Shown here: one piece after another, positions 1-8,771 of the stretch
How the letters are laid out: each line of letters opens with the position of its first letter
Position numbering within the stretch: position 1 is the first letter of the stretch
Assembly: GCA_014359685.1 (NCBI GenBank)
Contig: JACIYY010000244.1
Location: forward strand, 1-12,798
DNA: 12,798 bases
Source of the DNA: Porphyrobacter sp.
GTDB taxonomy: Bacteria > Pseudomonadota > Alphaproteobacteria > Sphingomonadales > Sphingomonadaceae
Reading direction: 5' to 3'
Notes under the pieces: generated by a model
What the model was told of the DNA's origin: nothing
The model's input: only the letters and a program-made list of their open reading frames with translations
Databases searched by the model: none
Program-made: the position numbers and the translations under genes

Positions 1-109
1 GGACCCGCCGCGTCGAGGGGGACAGCCGGCCGGCCAGCGCGCGGGCGACCGGCGGCGGCGGCGGAGCGGCGAGCGGCAATTGCTCGAAAAGGTGGACAGT
101 CCCCTGCAT
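1..109 (-). CDS. Partial CDS, N-terminus only; possible tyrosine recombinase
   Basis: Only the first 36 codons of a minus-strand gene are in the window; it runs off the left edge. It opens with ATG (complement of 107-109), and an in-frame TAA (complement of 119-121) lies four codons upstream, so this ATG is the only sensible start. About 32 of 36 third positions are G or C, as in the real genes here. The peptide begins MQGTVHLFEQLPLAA, has a run of five prolines (residues 16-20) and ends LAGRLSPSTRRV. The LSPSTRR string resembles the start of the SAM-like N-terminal domain of XerC/XerD-type tyrosine recombinases (S-x-x-T-R-R-x-Y), but the catalytic domain is outside the window. The upstream AAGG is a weak ribosome site. 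That this is a gene is fairly likely; the recombinase assignment is a guess from about ten residues. Confidence 0.42.
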   Translation of the reverse strand, partial: MQGTVHLFEQLPLAAPPPPPVARALAGRLSPSTRRV

Positions 110-280
110 CGGTGCGCCTTAGCCGCTCAACCCCTCGCAATGCTACATCTGTCTTGCACCCGCCGGAGAGCGTGCGGCCGTGACGCCTTCATGTGGCGAT
201 CATCCGCGGAACTGCAACTGTCACAATTCGCACGTTCGGCCACAAATGCCCTGCGCCGTCTGGCCTCGGCGGCCGGCAGC

Positions 281-288
281 GGATAGGA
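281..288 (+). promoter_or_regulatory. Ribosome binding site fixing the GTG start of the M20 amidohydrolase
   Basis: GGATAGGA lies 6 bases before the GTG at 295. The same frame stays open upstream to an ATG at 193, but that extension would add 34 residues with no family counterpart, whereas starting at 295 gives a normal M20D N-terminus. Confidence 0.55.
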
Positions 289-294
289 TCGCGT

Positions 295-1488
295 GTGCTT
301 TTCGACCGACTGCTTGACGATGCCACAGCCATCGCACCGCGCATCGCCGCGCTGCGGCGCGCGATCCACGCCGAGCCCGAACTCGGTCTCGCCACTCCGC
401 GGACTCTGGCGCGCGTGCGGGCAGAGCTGGCGGACCTTCCGCTCGAATGGCGCGAGAGCCGTTCGGCGACCGGCGCGGTGGCGGTGCTGAAGGGCGCGCG
501 GGCGGGTCCCGCCGTGCTGCTGCGCGGCGATATGGACGCGCTGCCGATGGCCGAGGAGACCGGACTGCCCTTCGCGTCCACCATCGCCGGGCGGATGCAC
601 GCCTGCGGTCACGACGCCCACACCGCCATGCTGGCCGGCGCTGCGCGCATCCTCGCCGCCCGCGCAGGGGAACTGGCGGGGGAGGTGCGCTTCATGTTCC
701 AGCCTGGCGAGGAAGGCTTCCACGGCGCCCGCCACATGATCGGGGACGGGCTGCTCGATCCGCTGCCCCAGGCCGCCTTTGCGCTGCATGTCATGCCCGC
801 CCGCCGTCACGGCGTGATCGCCTGCCGGCCCGGCGCCATCATGGCGGCGGCCGACCAGCTGGCGATCCTTGTCACCGGGCGCGGCGGCCACGCCTCCATG
901 CCGCACCGGACCCGCGACCCGGTGCCGGTCGCCTGCGCCATGGTCGGTGCGGTCGCCACCATGATCACCCGGCGCTTCGACGCGGCGGAGCCGGTGGTGG
1001 TGACGATCACCCAGCTGGAGGCAGGCAGCGCACACAACATCATCCCCGATCATGCGCGGCTGAAGGGCACGATCCGCACCCTCTCGCCACAGCGCCGGGT
1101 GGAGATTCGCAGCGCCCTGACCCAGCTCTGCGAACTGACTGCGCTGGCCCACGATTGCACCGCCGAGGTGACGATCACCGAAGGCTTCCCGCCGACGCTC
1201 AACGACCCGCGCGCGGCGGCGCTGGCGCAGGCCTGTGCAGAGGCGTTGCCGGGCGGCGAATACGAAGCGCTCGCCCATCCGATCATGGGGGCGGAGGACT
1301 TTTCGTACGTGCTGGAAAAGGTGCCCGGCGCGATGGCGTTCCTGGGCGTGGCGCCGCCGGGCGCGGACCTCGGCGAATGCCGCGACATCCATTCCAGCCG
1401 GATGATGGTGGACGAAGGCGCGATGCCGCGCGGCACCGCCTTCCTCGCCGCCTGCGCGGTGCGGTTCCTGGAGCGCGGCTGGAACTAG
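295..1488 (+). CDS. M20D-family metallo-amidohydrolase (hippurate hydrolase-like)
   Basis: Cytosolic zinc or manganese hydrolase of the M20D/hippurate-hydrolase and IAA-amino-acid-hydrolase family, which cleaves N-acyl amino acids or similar amides. The 397-residue length is typical. Visible motifs: RGDMDALPM (77-85), MHACGHDAHT (101-110) with metal ligands C104 and H106, FQPGEEG (135-141) with catalytic E139 and metal ligand E140, H165 in HVMPAR, the small dimerisation-domain motif GRGGHASMPH (195-204), GTIRTL (258-263), MGAEDFS (331-337) and H366 in DIHSSRM. These follow the Cys-His-Glu-His-His set known from plant ILL2. No signal peptide is seen. The GTG start is preferred over an in-frame ATG at 193 because of the ribosome site at 281-288. 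The ABC-F gene follows after 49 bases. Family is secure; substrate cannot be told (peptide cleavage products, N-acyl amino acids, hippurate). Confidence 0.9.
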   Translation: MLFDRLLDDATAIAPRIAALRRAIHAEPELGLATPRTLARVRAELADLPLEWRESRSATGAVAVLKGARAGPAVLLRGDMDALPMAEETGLPFASTIAGRMHACGHDAHTAMLAGAARILAARAGELAGEVRFMFQPGEEGFHGARHMIGDGLLDPLPQAAFALHVMPARRHGVIACRPGAIMAAADQLAILVTGRGGHASMPHRTRDPVPVACAMVGAVATMITRRFDAAEPVVVTITQLEAGSAHNIIPDHARLKGTIRTLSPQRRVEIRSALTQLCELTALAHDCTAEVTITEGFPPTLNDPRAAALAQACAEALPGGEYEALAHPIMGAEDFSYVLEKVPGAMAFLGVAPPGADLGECRDIHSSRMMVDEGAMPRGTAFLAACAVRFLERGWN

Positions 1489-1537
1489 CGGCCGCTGCCA
1501 TGTTGGGCTGCGGCGCGAGCCCTGATAGGGGCGGGCG

Positions 1538-3403
<1,866 letters not shown>

Positions 3404-3418
3404 CGGGCCGGTGCCGCG

Positions 3419-3967
3419 ATGGCCCGGCTGATCCTGTTCAATAAGCCGTTCGGGGTGCTCTCGCAGTTCACCGACCGCGCGGCGCCCTCGCCTCGGCCGA
3501 CGCTGTCGGACCATATCGACGTGCCGGGCGTCTATCCGGCCGGCCGGCTCGACCGCGACAGCGAGGGACTGCTGCTGCTGTGCGACGACGGGCGGCTGCA
3601 AGCACGCATCGCCGATCCGCGCTACAAGATCGCCAAGACCTATCTGGCGCAGGTCGAAGGCGACCCGGACGGAGCGAGCCTCGATGCCCTGCGCGGCGGC
3701 ATCGTGCTGAACGACGGTCCGACCCGTCCGGCCGGGGTCGAACGGATCACGGCGCCCGATCTGTGGCCGCGCGACCCGCCAATCCGCCAGCGCCGGAATA
3801 TCCCCGATTGCTGGCTGCGGATTACTTTGCGCGAAGGCCGCAACCGGCAGGTGCGGCGGATGACCGCCGCCATCGGCCACCCGACGCTGCGGCTGGTGCG
3901 GTGGTCGATCGGCGACTGGACTCTCGCCGGGATCGCGCCCGGCACCTGGGTCGAGCGCGCCGTCTGA
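3419..3967 (+). CDS. rluE: 23S rRNA pseudouridine synthase, RluE-like
   Basis: RsuA-family pseudouridine synthase; E. coli RluE isomerises U2457 of 23S rRNA in the peptidyl-transferase region. The 182-residue protein has no N-terminal S4 domain, which within this family points to RluE. It keeps the RluE opening [16 protein letters not shown] (4-19), the catalytic motif [11 protein letters not shown] (42-52) with catalytic Asp D45, the RluE-specific string [15 protein letters not shown] in the middle, and [20 protein letters not shown] near the C-terminus. ATG start 15 bases after the ABC-F stop; the ribosome site is weak, fitting translation coupled to the upstream gene. The pair ABC-F plus rRNA modification gives the block a ribosome-maturation theme. 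Assignment to RluE rests on remembered similarity to the E. coli protein and is strong; the exact uridine is inferred. Confidence 0.9.
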   Translation: MARLILFNKPFGVLSQFTDRAAPSPRPTLSDHIDVPGVYPAGRLDRDSEGLLLLCDDGRLQARIADPRYKIAKTYLAQVEGDPDGASLDALRGGIVLNDGPTRPAGVERITAPDLWPRDPPIRQRRNIPDCWLRITLREGRNRQVRRMTAAIGHPTLRLVRWSIGDWTLAGIAPGTWVERAV

Positions 3968-3999
3968 CCTCAGCGACCGGATCGACGGCGATGCTTGCC

Positions 4000-4014
4000 C
4001 TGCTTCGCCAGCAG
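4000..4014. repeat. Small hairpin 1 of 2 in the rluE-dxs gap
   Basis: CTGCT-TCGCC-AGCAG forms a perfect 5-bp stem with a 5-base loop. The flanking bases (CCTGCTTCGCCAGCAGCACC) resemble those of the hairpin at 4048-4061, as an imperfect direct repeat about 48 bases apart. There is no T-tract, so it is not a typical intrinsic terminator. Confidence 0.35.
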
Positions 4015-4047
4015 CACCGGGGGGGCGATAGCCGTCGTCATCGTCGC

Positions 4048-4061
4048 CCTGCGCCAGCAGG
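4048..4061. repeat. Small hairpin 2 of 2 in the rluE-dxs gap
   Basis: CCTGC-GCCA-GCAGG forms a perfect 5-bp stem with a 4-base loop and repeats the core of the hairpin at 4000-4014. It could be a degenerate interspersed repeat or mRNA processing structure ahead of dxs; chance cannot be excluded in such GC-rich DNA. Confidence 0.35.
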
Positions 4062-4145
4062 CCCCCGGCCCGCCCGGCGATCACCGCGTCGCGGCGAATG
4101 ACCGTTGCATCGACAGGCCGGAAAAGCAAGTGTAAGGGCCAGAGC

Positions 4146-6092
4146 ATGAGTGAACGCCCGGCGACGCCGCTGCTCGACACCGTCGACACCCCCGAGGATC
4201 TGCGCCAGCTCGACCGCAGCCATCTCCGCCAGTTGGCCGACGAGCTGCGCACCGAGATGATCGATGCGGTCGGCTCCACCGGCGGGCACCTCGGCTCCGG
4301 CCTCGGCGTGGTCGAGCTGACCGTGGCGGTGCATTACGTGTTCGACACGCCGCGCGACCGGCTGATCTGGGATGTCGGCCATCAGGCCTACCCGCACAAG
4401 ATCCTGACCGGCCGGCGCGACCGCATCCGCACCCTGCGCCAGAGCGGCGGCCTGTCCGGCTTCACCCGACGCAGCGAGAGCGAATACGATCCGTTCGGGG
4501 CTGCGCATTCCTCGACCTCGATCTCGGCCGGGCTGGGCTTTGCCATCGCCAACACGCTGACCGGCGCGCCGGGCAAGGCGATCGCGGTGATCGGCGACGG
4601 CGCGATGAGCGCGGGCATGGCCTATGAGGCGATGAACAACGCGCAGGCCGCTGGCAACCGGCTGGTGGTGATCCTGAACGACAACGACATGTCGATCGCG
4701 CCGCCGGTGGGCGGGCTGTCGGGCTATCTGGCGCGGCTGGTCTCCTCGGGCAAATATCTGGGGCTGCGCGAACTGGCCAAGAAATTCGCCCGCAAGCTGC
4801 CGTCCCCGCTGCACCGCGCGGCCAAGCTGACCGAGGAATATGCCCGCGGCATGGCCATGGGCGGCACGCTGTTCGAGGAGCTGGGCTTCTATTATGTCGG
4901 CCCGATCGACGGGCATGATCTCGACCAGCTGGTGCCGGTGCTGGAGAATGTTCGCGATGCGGCCGAAGGGCCGTGCCTGGTTCATGTCGTGACCCAGAAG
5001 GGCAAGGGCTACGCCCCGGCGGAAAAGGCCTCGGACAAGTATCACGGGGTGCAGACCTTCGACGTCATCACCGGCGAGCAGAAGAAGAGCCTCGGCGGAC
5101 CCCCCGCCTACCAGACCGTGTTCGGGCGCACGCTGGCCGATCTGGCGGACAGCGATCCGCGCCTGTGCGCGATCACCGCCGCCATGCCCGGTGGCACCGG
5201 GGTCGATATCTTCGCCGCGCGCCATCCCGATCGCGCCTTCGATGTCGGAATCGCCGAACAGCACGCCGTCACCTTCGCCGCCGGTCTTGCCGCGCAGGGG
5301 ATGCGGCCGTTCTGCGCGATCTATTCCACGTTCCTGCAGCGCGCCTTCGACCAGGTGGTGCACGACGTCGCGATCCAGAACCTGCCGGTGCGTTTCGCCA
5401 TCGACCGCGCCGGGCTGGTCGGCGCGGACGGCGCGACCCATGCCGGCAGCTTCGACATCACCTATCTGGCGACATTGCCCAATTTCGTGGTCATGGCCGC
5501 CGCCGACGAGGCGGAGCTGGCGCATATGGTCCGCACCGCAGCCGAGCACGATAGCGGGCCCATCGCGGTGCGCTACCCGCGCGGCAGCGGCACCGGCGCC
5601 GCCTTGCCCGAGGAGCCGCAGCTGCTGGAGATCGGCAAGGGCCGGATCGTGCGCCACGGCAGCAAGGTCGCGCTGCTGTCGCTGGGCACGCGGTTGGGCG
5701 AGGCGCTGAAGGCGGCCGACCAGCTGGAGGCCAGGGGCCTGTCCACCACGGTCGCCGACCTGCGCTTCGCCAAGCCGCTCGATGCCGCGCTGATCCGCCA
5801 GCTGATGATCGGGCACGAGGTGGTGGTGACGATCGAGGAGGGCAGCATCGGCGGTCTGGGCGCCCATGTCCTGACGCTGGCCAGCGACGAGGGGCTGCTC
5901 GATGGTGGCCTGAAGATCCGCACGATGCGCCTGCCCGACATCTTCCAGGACCATGATGCGCCCGAGCGCCAGTACGACGCAGCACGGCTCAATGCGCCGC
6001 ACATCGTCGACACCGCGCTGTCCGCGTTGCGCCACAACAGCGTCGGCTTGCCGGGCGGGGTTGCCGCCGGGACCAAGGGCGCGCGCGCCTGA
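4146..6092 (+). CDS. dxs: 1-deoxy-D-xylulose-5-phosphate synthase
   Basis: Cytosolic thiamine-diphosphate enzyme that condenses pyruvate and glyceraldehyde 3-phosphate to DXP, the entry step of the MEP isoprenoid pathway (also feeding thiamine and pyridoxal). 648 residues, a little longer than E. coli Dxs (620). Visible: [11 protein letters not shown] (44-54) with conserved H49, [16 protein letters not shown] (75-90), HSSTSISAG (121-129), the ThDP motif GDG (150-152) to NDN (178-180), transketolase-like pyrimidine domain with GIAEQHAV (368-375) including catalytic Glu E371, and [15 protein letters not shown] (420-434). The C-terminal transketolase domain follows to the end. The ATG at 4146 is chosen because AAGGG (4134-4138) lies 7 bases upstream and the protein opens [20 protein letters not shown], a normal Dxs start; the same frame stays open to 4098. 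Its stop touches the stop of the convergent transporter gene. Confidence 0.97.
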   Translation: MSERPATPLLDTVDTPEDLRQLDRSHLRQLADELRTEMIDAVGSTGGHLGSGLGVVELTVAVHYVFDTPRDRLIWDVGHQAYPHKILTGRRDRIRTLRQSGGLSGFTRRSESEYDPFGAAHSSTSISAGLGFAIANTLTGAPGKAIAVIGDGAMSAGMAYEAMNNAQAAGNRLVVILNDNDMSIAPPVGGLSGYLARLVSSGKYLGLRELAKKFARKLPSPLHRAAKLTEEYARGMAMGGTLFEELGFYYVGPIDGHDLDQLVPVLENVRDAAEGPCLVHVVTQKGKGYAPAEKASDKYHGVQTFDVITGEQKKSLGGPPAYQTVFGRTLADLADSDPRLCAITAAMPGGTGVDIFAARHPDRAFDVGIAEQHAVTFAAGLAAQGMRPFCAIYSTFLQRAFDQVVHDVAIQNLPVRFAIDRAGLVGADGATHAGSFDITYLATLPNFVVMAAADEAELAHMVRTAAEHDSGPIAVRYPRGSGTGAALPEEPQLLEIGKGRIVRHGSKVALLSLGTRLGEALKAADQLEARGLSTTVADLRFAKPLDAALIRQLMIGHEVVVTIEEGSIGGLGAHVLTLASDEGLLDGGLKIRTMRLPDIFQDHDAPERQYDAARLNAPHIVDTALSALRHNSVGLPGGVAAGTKGARA

Positions 6093-7670
6093 TCAGCCCT
6101 GCGGGCGGGTGGCCGGGTGCATGCCGGCCTCCTGCGGCTCCAGCCCGGCCTGGCTCCGGCCCGCCAGATCGTCGCCGATCTCGGCATCGCGCATCGTATC
6201 GAGGTGCATCCAGCGGCGCACGATAGGGCTCAGCGCCAGCACGCCGACGCCGGCCGCCAGCGCGATCCAGCCGATCGTCGTATAGACATCGAGCACCGTC
6301 TGCTGCGCCGCCCCCTCGCCGCCCGCCGCCTCGGCGCCGGTGGCGGCCGCGATGAGCCCGGCGACGAAATTGCCGGTGGCAGAGGCAAAGAACCAGGTGC
6401 CCATGATCAGGCTCGCCATATGCGCCGGGGCCAGCCGGTTCATCGCCGACAGGCCGACCGGCGACAGGCACAATTCGCCGCTGGTGTGCAGCAGATAGAT
6501 CAGGAAGATGAAGACCACCGCCGTCTTGGCGCCATCAGCCCCGCTCGCCGCCCCTGCCACCAGCACCAGAAAGCCTGCGCCCAGCTGCAGCAGCGCCAGC
6601 CCGAACTTGGCTGGCGCGCTCGGCTCCATCCCCTTGCGGCCGAGCCATACCCACAATCCGGCAAAGAGCGGCCCCAGCAGCACGATATAGATCGCGTTGA
6701 TCGACTGGAACATCGAGGCCGGCACCCCGCCGCGATCGACATAGCGGTCGGTGTAGAGGTTGAGGCTGGAGCCGGCCTGCTCGAACAGCGCCCAGAACAG
6801 GATCGAGCCGAGGATCAGGAACATCGCCGCGAAGATCCGGTCGCGGTCCTCCGTCGGCAGCTTCACCACGGCAGTGAACAGCACATAGGCGACCAGGACC
6901 ACGCCTGCCACCAGCAGGGACCAGCCGACCAGCGCCTGGTTCTGGATCAGCCACCAGATCACCGCCACCCCCGCCACGCCGAGCGCGTAGAGCGCCCATT
7001 CGAGCCGTTTGTCGAGCGGCGCCGGCGGCTCTCCGCGCCCCAGCAGCAGCGGGCGGAACAATGTGAACACGATCAGCCCCAGCAGCATCCCCACGCCCGC
7101 CGCCCCGAAGCCGTAGCGCCAGCCATAGGTCTGCCCCAGATAGCCGCACAGCAGCGCCCCCAGCGCTGCGCCCAGATTGATCCCGACATAGAAGATCGTG
7201 TAGGCGCCATCGCGCCGAATGTCGGTGCGGGGGTAGAGCTGGCCGACCATCACCGAGATGTTGGCCTTGAGGAACCCGGTTCCCACGATGATGAACGACA
7301 GCGCCAGCCAGAAGATGCTCAGCGCGCCGGGATCCTGCCCGCCCGATCCTTCGAACCCCATCATGAAGTGCCCGAAGGTCAGCAGCACGGCGCCATAGGC
7401 GACTGCCTTGCGCTGGCCGAGGTAGCGGTCCGCCAGATAGCCGCCCAGCACCGGGGTGATATAGGCCAGCGCGGTGTAGGCGCCGTAGATCACGCCGCTT
7501 TCGCTGTCGCTGAACAGCCAGTGCTGGGTCAGGTAGAAGATCAGCAGGGCGCGCATTCCGTAATAGGAAAACCGCTCCCACATCTCGGCGAAGAACAGCA
7601 CGAACAGGCCCTTGGGGTGGCCCAGGATCGTGCCGGCTGCATCGCCGCTTTGTGAATAGCCGATTGCCAT
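6093..7670 (-). CDS. POT/PTR2-family proton-coupled oligopeptide transporter
   Basis: Inner-membrane MFS symporter of the POT (PTR2) family, importing di- and tripeptides with protons. 525 residues with 12 or more hydrophobic segments. The family hallmark E-x-x-E-R-F-x-Y-Y-G is at 29-38 (E29, E32, R33) in the first helix; K135 in [20 protein letters not shown] (131-150) and E399 in [12 protein letters not shown] (396-407) match the conserved Lys and Glu of PepT-type transporters; [12 protein letters not shown] (292-303) is the usual mid-protein motif. The C-terminal tail of about 35 residues after the last helix is hydrophilic. The start is ATG at 7670; the nearest purine-rich ribosome site is poor (GAGG one base away, AAGGA further up). 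It is divergent from a GntR regulator and convergent with dxs. Family sure; whether it prefers peptides or another substrate (nitrate, amino acids) is inferred. Confidence 0.95.
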   Translation of the reverse strand: MAIGYSQSGDAAGTILGHPKGLFVLFFAEMWERFSYYGMRALLIFYLTQHWLFSDSESGVIYGAYTALAYITPVLGGYLADRYLGQRKAVAYGAVLLTFGHFMMGFEGSGGQDPGALSIFWLALSFIIVGTGFLKANISVMVGQLYPRTDIRRDGAYTIFYVGINLGAALGALLCGYLGQTYGWRYGFGAAGVGMLLGLIVFTLFRPLLLGRGEPPAPLDKRLEWALYALGVAGVAVIWWLIQNQALVGWSLLVAGVVLVAYVLFTAVVKLPTEDRDRIFAAMFLILGSILFWALFEQAGSSLNLYTDRYVDRGGVPASMFQSINAIYIVLLGPLFAGLWVWLGRKGMEPSAPAKFGLALLQLGAGFLVLVAGAASGADGAKTAVVFIFLIYLLHTSGELCLSPVGLSAMNRLAPAHMASLIMGTWFFASATGNFVAGLIAAATGAEAAGGEGAAQQTVLDVYTTIGWIALAAGVGVLALSPIVRRWMHLDTMRDAEIGDDLAGRSQAGLEPQEAGMHPATRPQG

Positions 7671-7699
7671 GCCTCGCGCGCCCGATCCTTAGGTCTGCC

Positions 7700-7717
7700 C
7701 CACGGCTGGGTCCGTGG
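7700..7717. promoter_or_regulatory. Inverted repeat, candidate operator in the POT-GntR divergent region
   Basis: CCACGG-CTGGGT-CCGTGG is a perfect 6-bp inverted repeat with a 6-base spacer, about 30 bases before the transporter ATG and just downstream of its candidate -10. The position suits repression by the divergent GntR protein, or an RNA hairpin in the transporter leader. No binding consensus is known to me for this regulator. Confidence 0.3.
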
Positions 7718-7724
7718 CGCCCGC

Positions 7725-7752
7725 ACCCTAGCGCCCCGTGGCCGCGTGTGAA
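7725..7752 (-). promoter_or_regulatory. Candidate sigma70-type promoter for the POT transporter
   Basis: On the minus strand TTCACA (complement of 7747-7752, five of six to TTGACA), a 16-base spacer, then TAGGGT (complement of 7725-7730, three of six to TATAAT). This would start transcription near 7718, at the edge of the 7700-7717 inverted repeat. The -10 is poor, so this is tentative. Confidence 0.25.
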
Positions 7753-7838
7753 GCATTTGTTGCAGCGGAAACCGGCGCGCGCGGCGCCTCGGCCGCGCCC
7801 CCGGTCGCCTCTTGGCCGCCGGCTTGCCTGCCGCGCTG

Positions 7839-7844
7839 TATTAT
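7839..7844 (+). promoter_or_regulatory. Candidate -10 element for the GntR gene
   Basis: TATTAT, five of six to TATAAT and one of few AT-rich hexamers here, lies 15 bases before the ATG at 7860. No good -35 sits at 16-18 bases. Initiation about 7 bases downstream would leave a leader under 10 bases, and there is no ribosome site before the ATG, so the mRNA may be nearly leaderless. Confidence 0.3.
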
Positions 7845-7859
7845 GGCACCCAAGCACCC

Positions 7860-8198
7860 ATGCCGGACAACCGACCCGTTTATCTGCGGCTGCGCGAACA
7901 GATCGCCGCCGCGATCATCGAAGGGCGTTATGCCGAAGGGCAGATGCTGCCATCGGTGCGGGCGTTCGCGGCCGAGCAGGGGGCGAACCCGCTGACCGTG
8001 GCCAAGGCCTATCACCAGTTCCAGGTCGACGGGCTGATCCGCGTCCAGCGCGGCGTCGGCATGTTCGTTCAACGAGGCGCGGCGGACCGGCTGCGCGCGG
8101 CAGAGCGGGCCGCCTTCCTGGCCGAGGAATGGCCGCCGATCCGCGCACGTCTGGAGCGGCTGGGGATCGCCCCGCAGGAGCTGTTCGACCGCGCCTGA
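7860..8198 (+). CDS. Short GntR-family transcriptional regulator (YtrA/YhcF-like)
   Basis: 112-residue DNA-binding protein. Residues about 7-75 form a GntR winged helix-turn-helix: [19 protein letters not shown], then the hallmark [21 protein letters not shown] (28-47), [10 protein letters not shown] (51-60) and the wing [10 protein letters not shown] (61-70). Only about 40 helical residues follow ([18 protein letters not shown] and on), too short for a FadR, HutC or MocR effector domain; this size matches the YtrA/YhcF subfamily, usually found next to ABC exporters. Here the neighbour is instead a divergent POT transporter, which it probably regulates along with itself. ATG 7860 is chosen since it gives a normal GntR start; an in-frame TTG at 7812 would add 16 residues of no family likeness. 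No ribosome site is visible. Effector unknown. Confidence 0.88.
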   Translation: MPDNRPVYLRLREQIAAAIIEGRYAEGQMLPSVRAFAAEQGANPLTVAKAYHQFQVDGLIRVQRGVGMFVQRGAADRLRAAERAAFLAEEWPPIRARLERLGIAPQELFDRA

Positions 8199-8234
8199 TC
8201 GCAGCGCGCGGTTGCGGCAGGGAACCTTGCTGTT

Positions 8235-8246
8235 CATCAACCGTTG
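8235..8246 (+). promoter_or_regulatory. Imperfect IHF-site-like sequence upstream of ihfB
   Basis: CATCAACCGTTG compares with the IHF consensus WATCAANNNNTTR: ATCAA is exact, the first base mismatches, and TTG follows after three rather than four bases. It lies about 110 bases before ihfB in a relatively AT-rich patch. Autoregulation of ihf genes is known in E. coli; this match alone is weak. Confidence 0.12.
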
Positions 8247-8353
8247 TATTGCGTCACTGCGTCGGCTCTGGCAGGGTGATTGCCGGTCGGGCGCGACGCG
8301 GGGGCTTCGGGCCGGCCGGCCAGGCGTTCATGCGCCGGAAGGAACCGCACGAC

Positions 8354-8635
8354 ATGATCAGATCCGAGCTGCTTCAGGCGCTGGCCGAAGGCAATCCCGA
8401 TCTCCGCGCGGAGGAGGTCGAGCAGATCGTCGATATCTTTTTCGACGAGATTGCCACCCGCCTGGCCGAGGGCGGCCGCGTGGAGCTGCGCGGCTTCGGC
8501 ACCTTTTCCACTCGGCAGCGCGAAGCGCGGATCGGACGCAACCCGCGCACCGGCGATGCGGTGCCGGTGCCGGCCAAGCGCGTGCCCTATTTCAAACCCG
8601 GCAAGGAAATGCGCGAGCGGCTCAACACCGACTAG
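8354..8635 (+). CDS. ihfB: Integration host factor subunit beta
   Basis: Small nucleoid protein that pairs with IHF alpha and bends DNA at specific sites in replication, recombination and transcription. 93 residues against 94 in E. coli. It opens [17 protein letters not shown], then the helical dimer region (18-40), beta-saddle start [17 protein letters not shown] (40-56), the arm motif GRNPRTGD (61-68) with intercalating proline P64, and the end [15 protein letters not shown] (77-91). The opening M-x-x-SEL and [11 protein letters not shown] fit the beta subunit better than HU or IHF alpha. ATG start with GGAAGGAA (8337-8344) nine bases upstream. It stands alone on the + strand, 155 bases after the GntR gene, so it likely has its own promoter, though I see no convincing -35/-10 pair in that gap. 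The partner ihfA is not in the window. Confidence 0.95.
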   Translation: MIRSELLQALAEGNPDLRAEEVEQIVDIFFDEIATRLAEGGRVELRGFGTFSTRQREARIGRNPRTGDAVPVPAKRVPYFKPGKEMRERLNTD

Positions 8636-8693
8636 CGGCATAAACCCCTATCAACCCGTTGAACATGGTGGCGGACGTTCATTCGATGCGTCT

Positions 8694-8754
8694 ACCGAAG
8701 CAGGGAGCCTGCGAGATCCCGGTGGGTGGTCGGGCGGCCGGGTGAAGCTTCGGT
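8694..8754. terminator. Inverted-repeat element between convergent ihfB and folC; candidate bidirectional terminator
   Basis: Perfect 8-bp arms ACCGAAGC (8694-8701) and GCTTCGGT (8747-8754) enclose 45 bases with two further possible stems: GCAGG-GAG-CCTGC (8700-8712, overlapping the left arm by two bases) and CCCGG (8718-8722) with CCGGG (8738-8742). The site lies 58 bases after the ihfB stop and 17 bases after the folC stop, where a shared terminator would be expected. There is no T-tract on either strand, so if it ends transcription it is not a textbook intrinsic terminator; it could also be a 3'-end stabilising structure. The 136-base gap holds no convincing gene. Confidence 0.35.
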
Positions 8755-8771
8755 CAGCGATTGAGCCGCGG

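Noticed and set aside
193..294. N-terminal extension of the M20 amidohydrolase from ATG 193
   Set aside because: The extra 34 residues do not look like a family N-terminus or signal peptide, and the GTG at 295 has a well-placed ribosome site.
1505..1522. GGGCT-N8-AGCCC stem before the ABC-F gene as a terminator
   Set aside because: A 5-bp stem with no T-tract, 15 bases before an ATG with a good ribosome site; too weak to call.
4104..4130. TTGCAT as a -35 for dxs
   Set aside because: The only possible -10 at proper spacing (AAGTGT/AGTGTA) is poor and would overlap the ribosome site, leaving no leader.
3995..4135. 46-codon TTG frame before dxs
   Set aside because: Not annotated as a gene: no ATG or GTG start and no ribosome site. 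Kept only as a finding because of its high G/C third positions.
4038..6035. 665-codon open frame on the minus strand
   Set aside because: Antisense to dxs, with low-complexity His/Gln/Arg-rich composition and no recognisable motif.
6117..7655. 512-codon open frame on the + strand
   Set aside because: Antisense to the POT transporter; His/Gln/Arg-rich and without motifs, while the opposite strand has POT hallmarks.
8665..8745. 26-codon ATG frame in the ihfB-folC gap
   Set aside because: No ribosome site, no hydrophobic or charged pattern, and it overlaps the inverted-repeat element that explains the region better.
8694..8754. tRNA-like cloverleaf in the ihfB-folC gap
   Set aside because: The arms suggest a branched fold, but there is no GGTTCRANYCC T-arm, no 7-bp acceptor geometry and no anticodon stem-loop.
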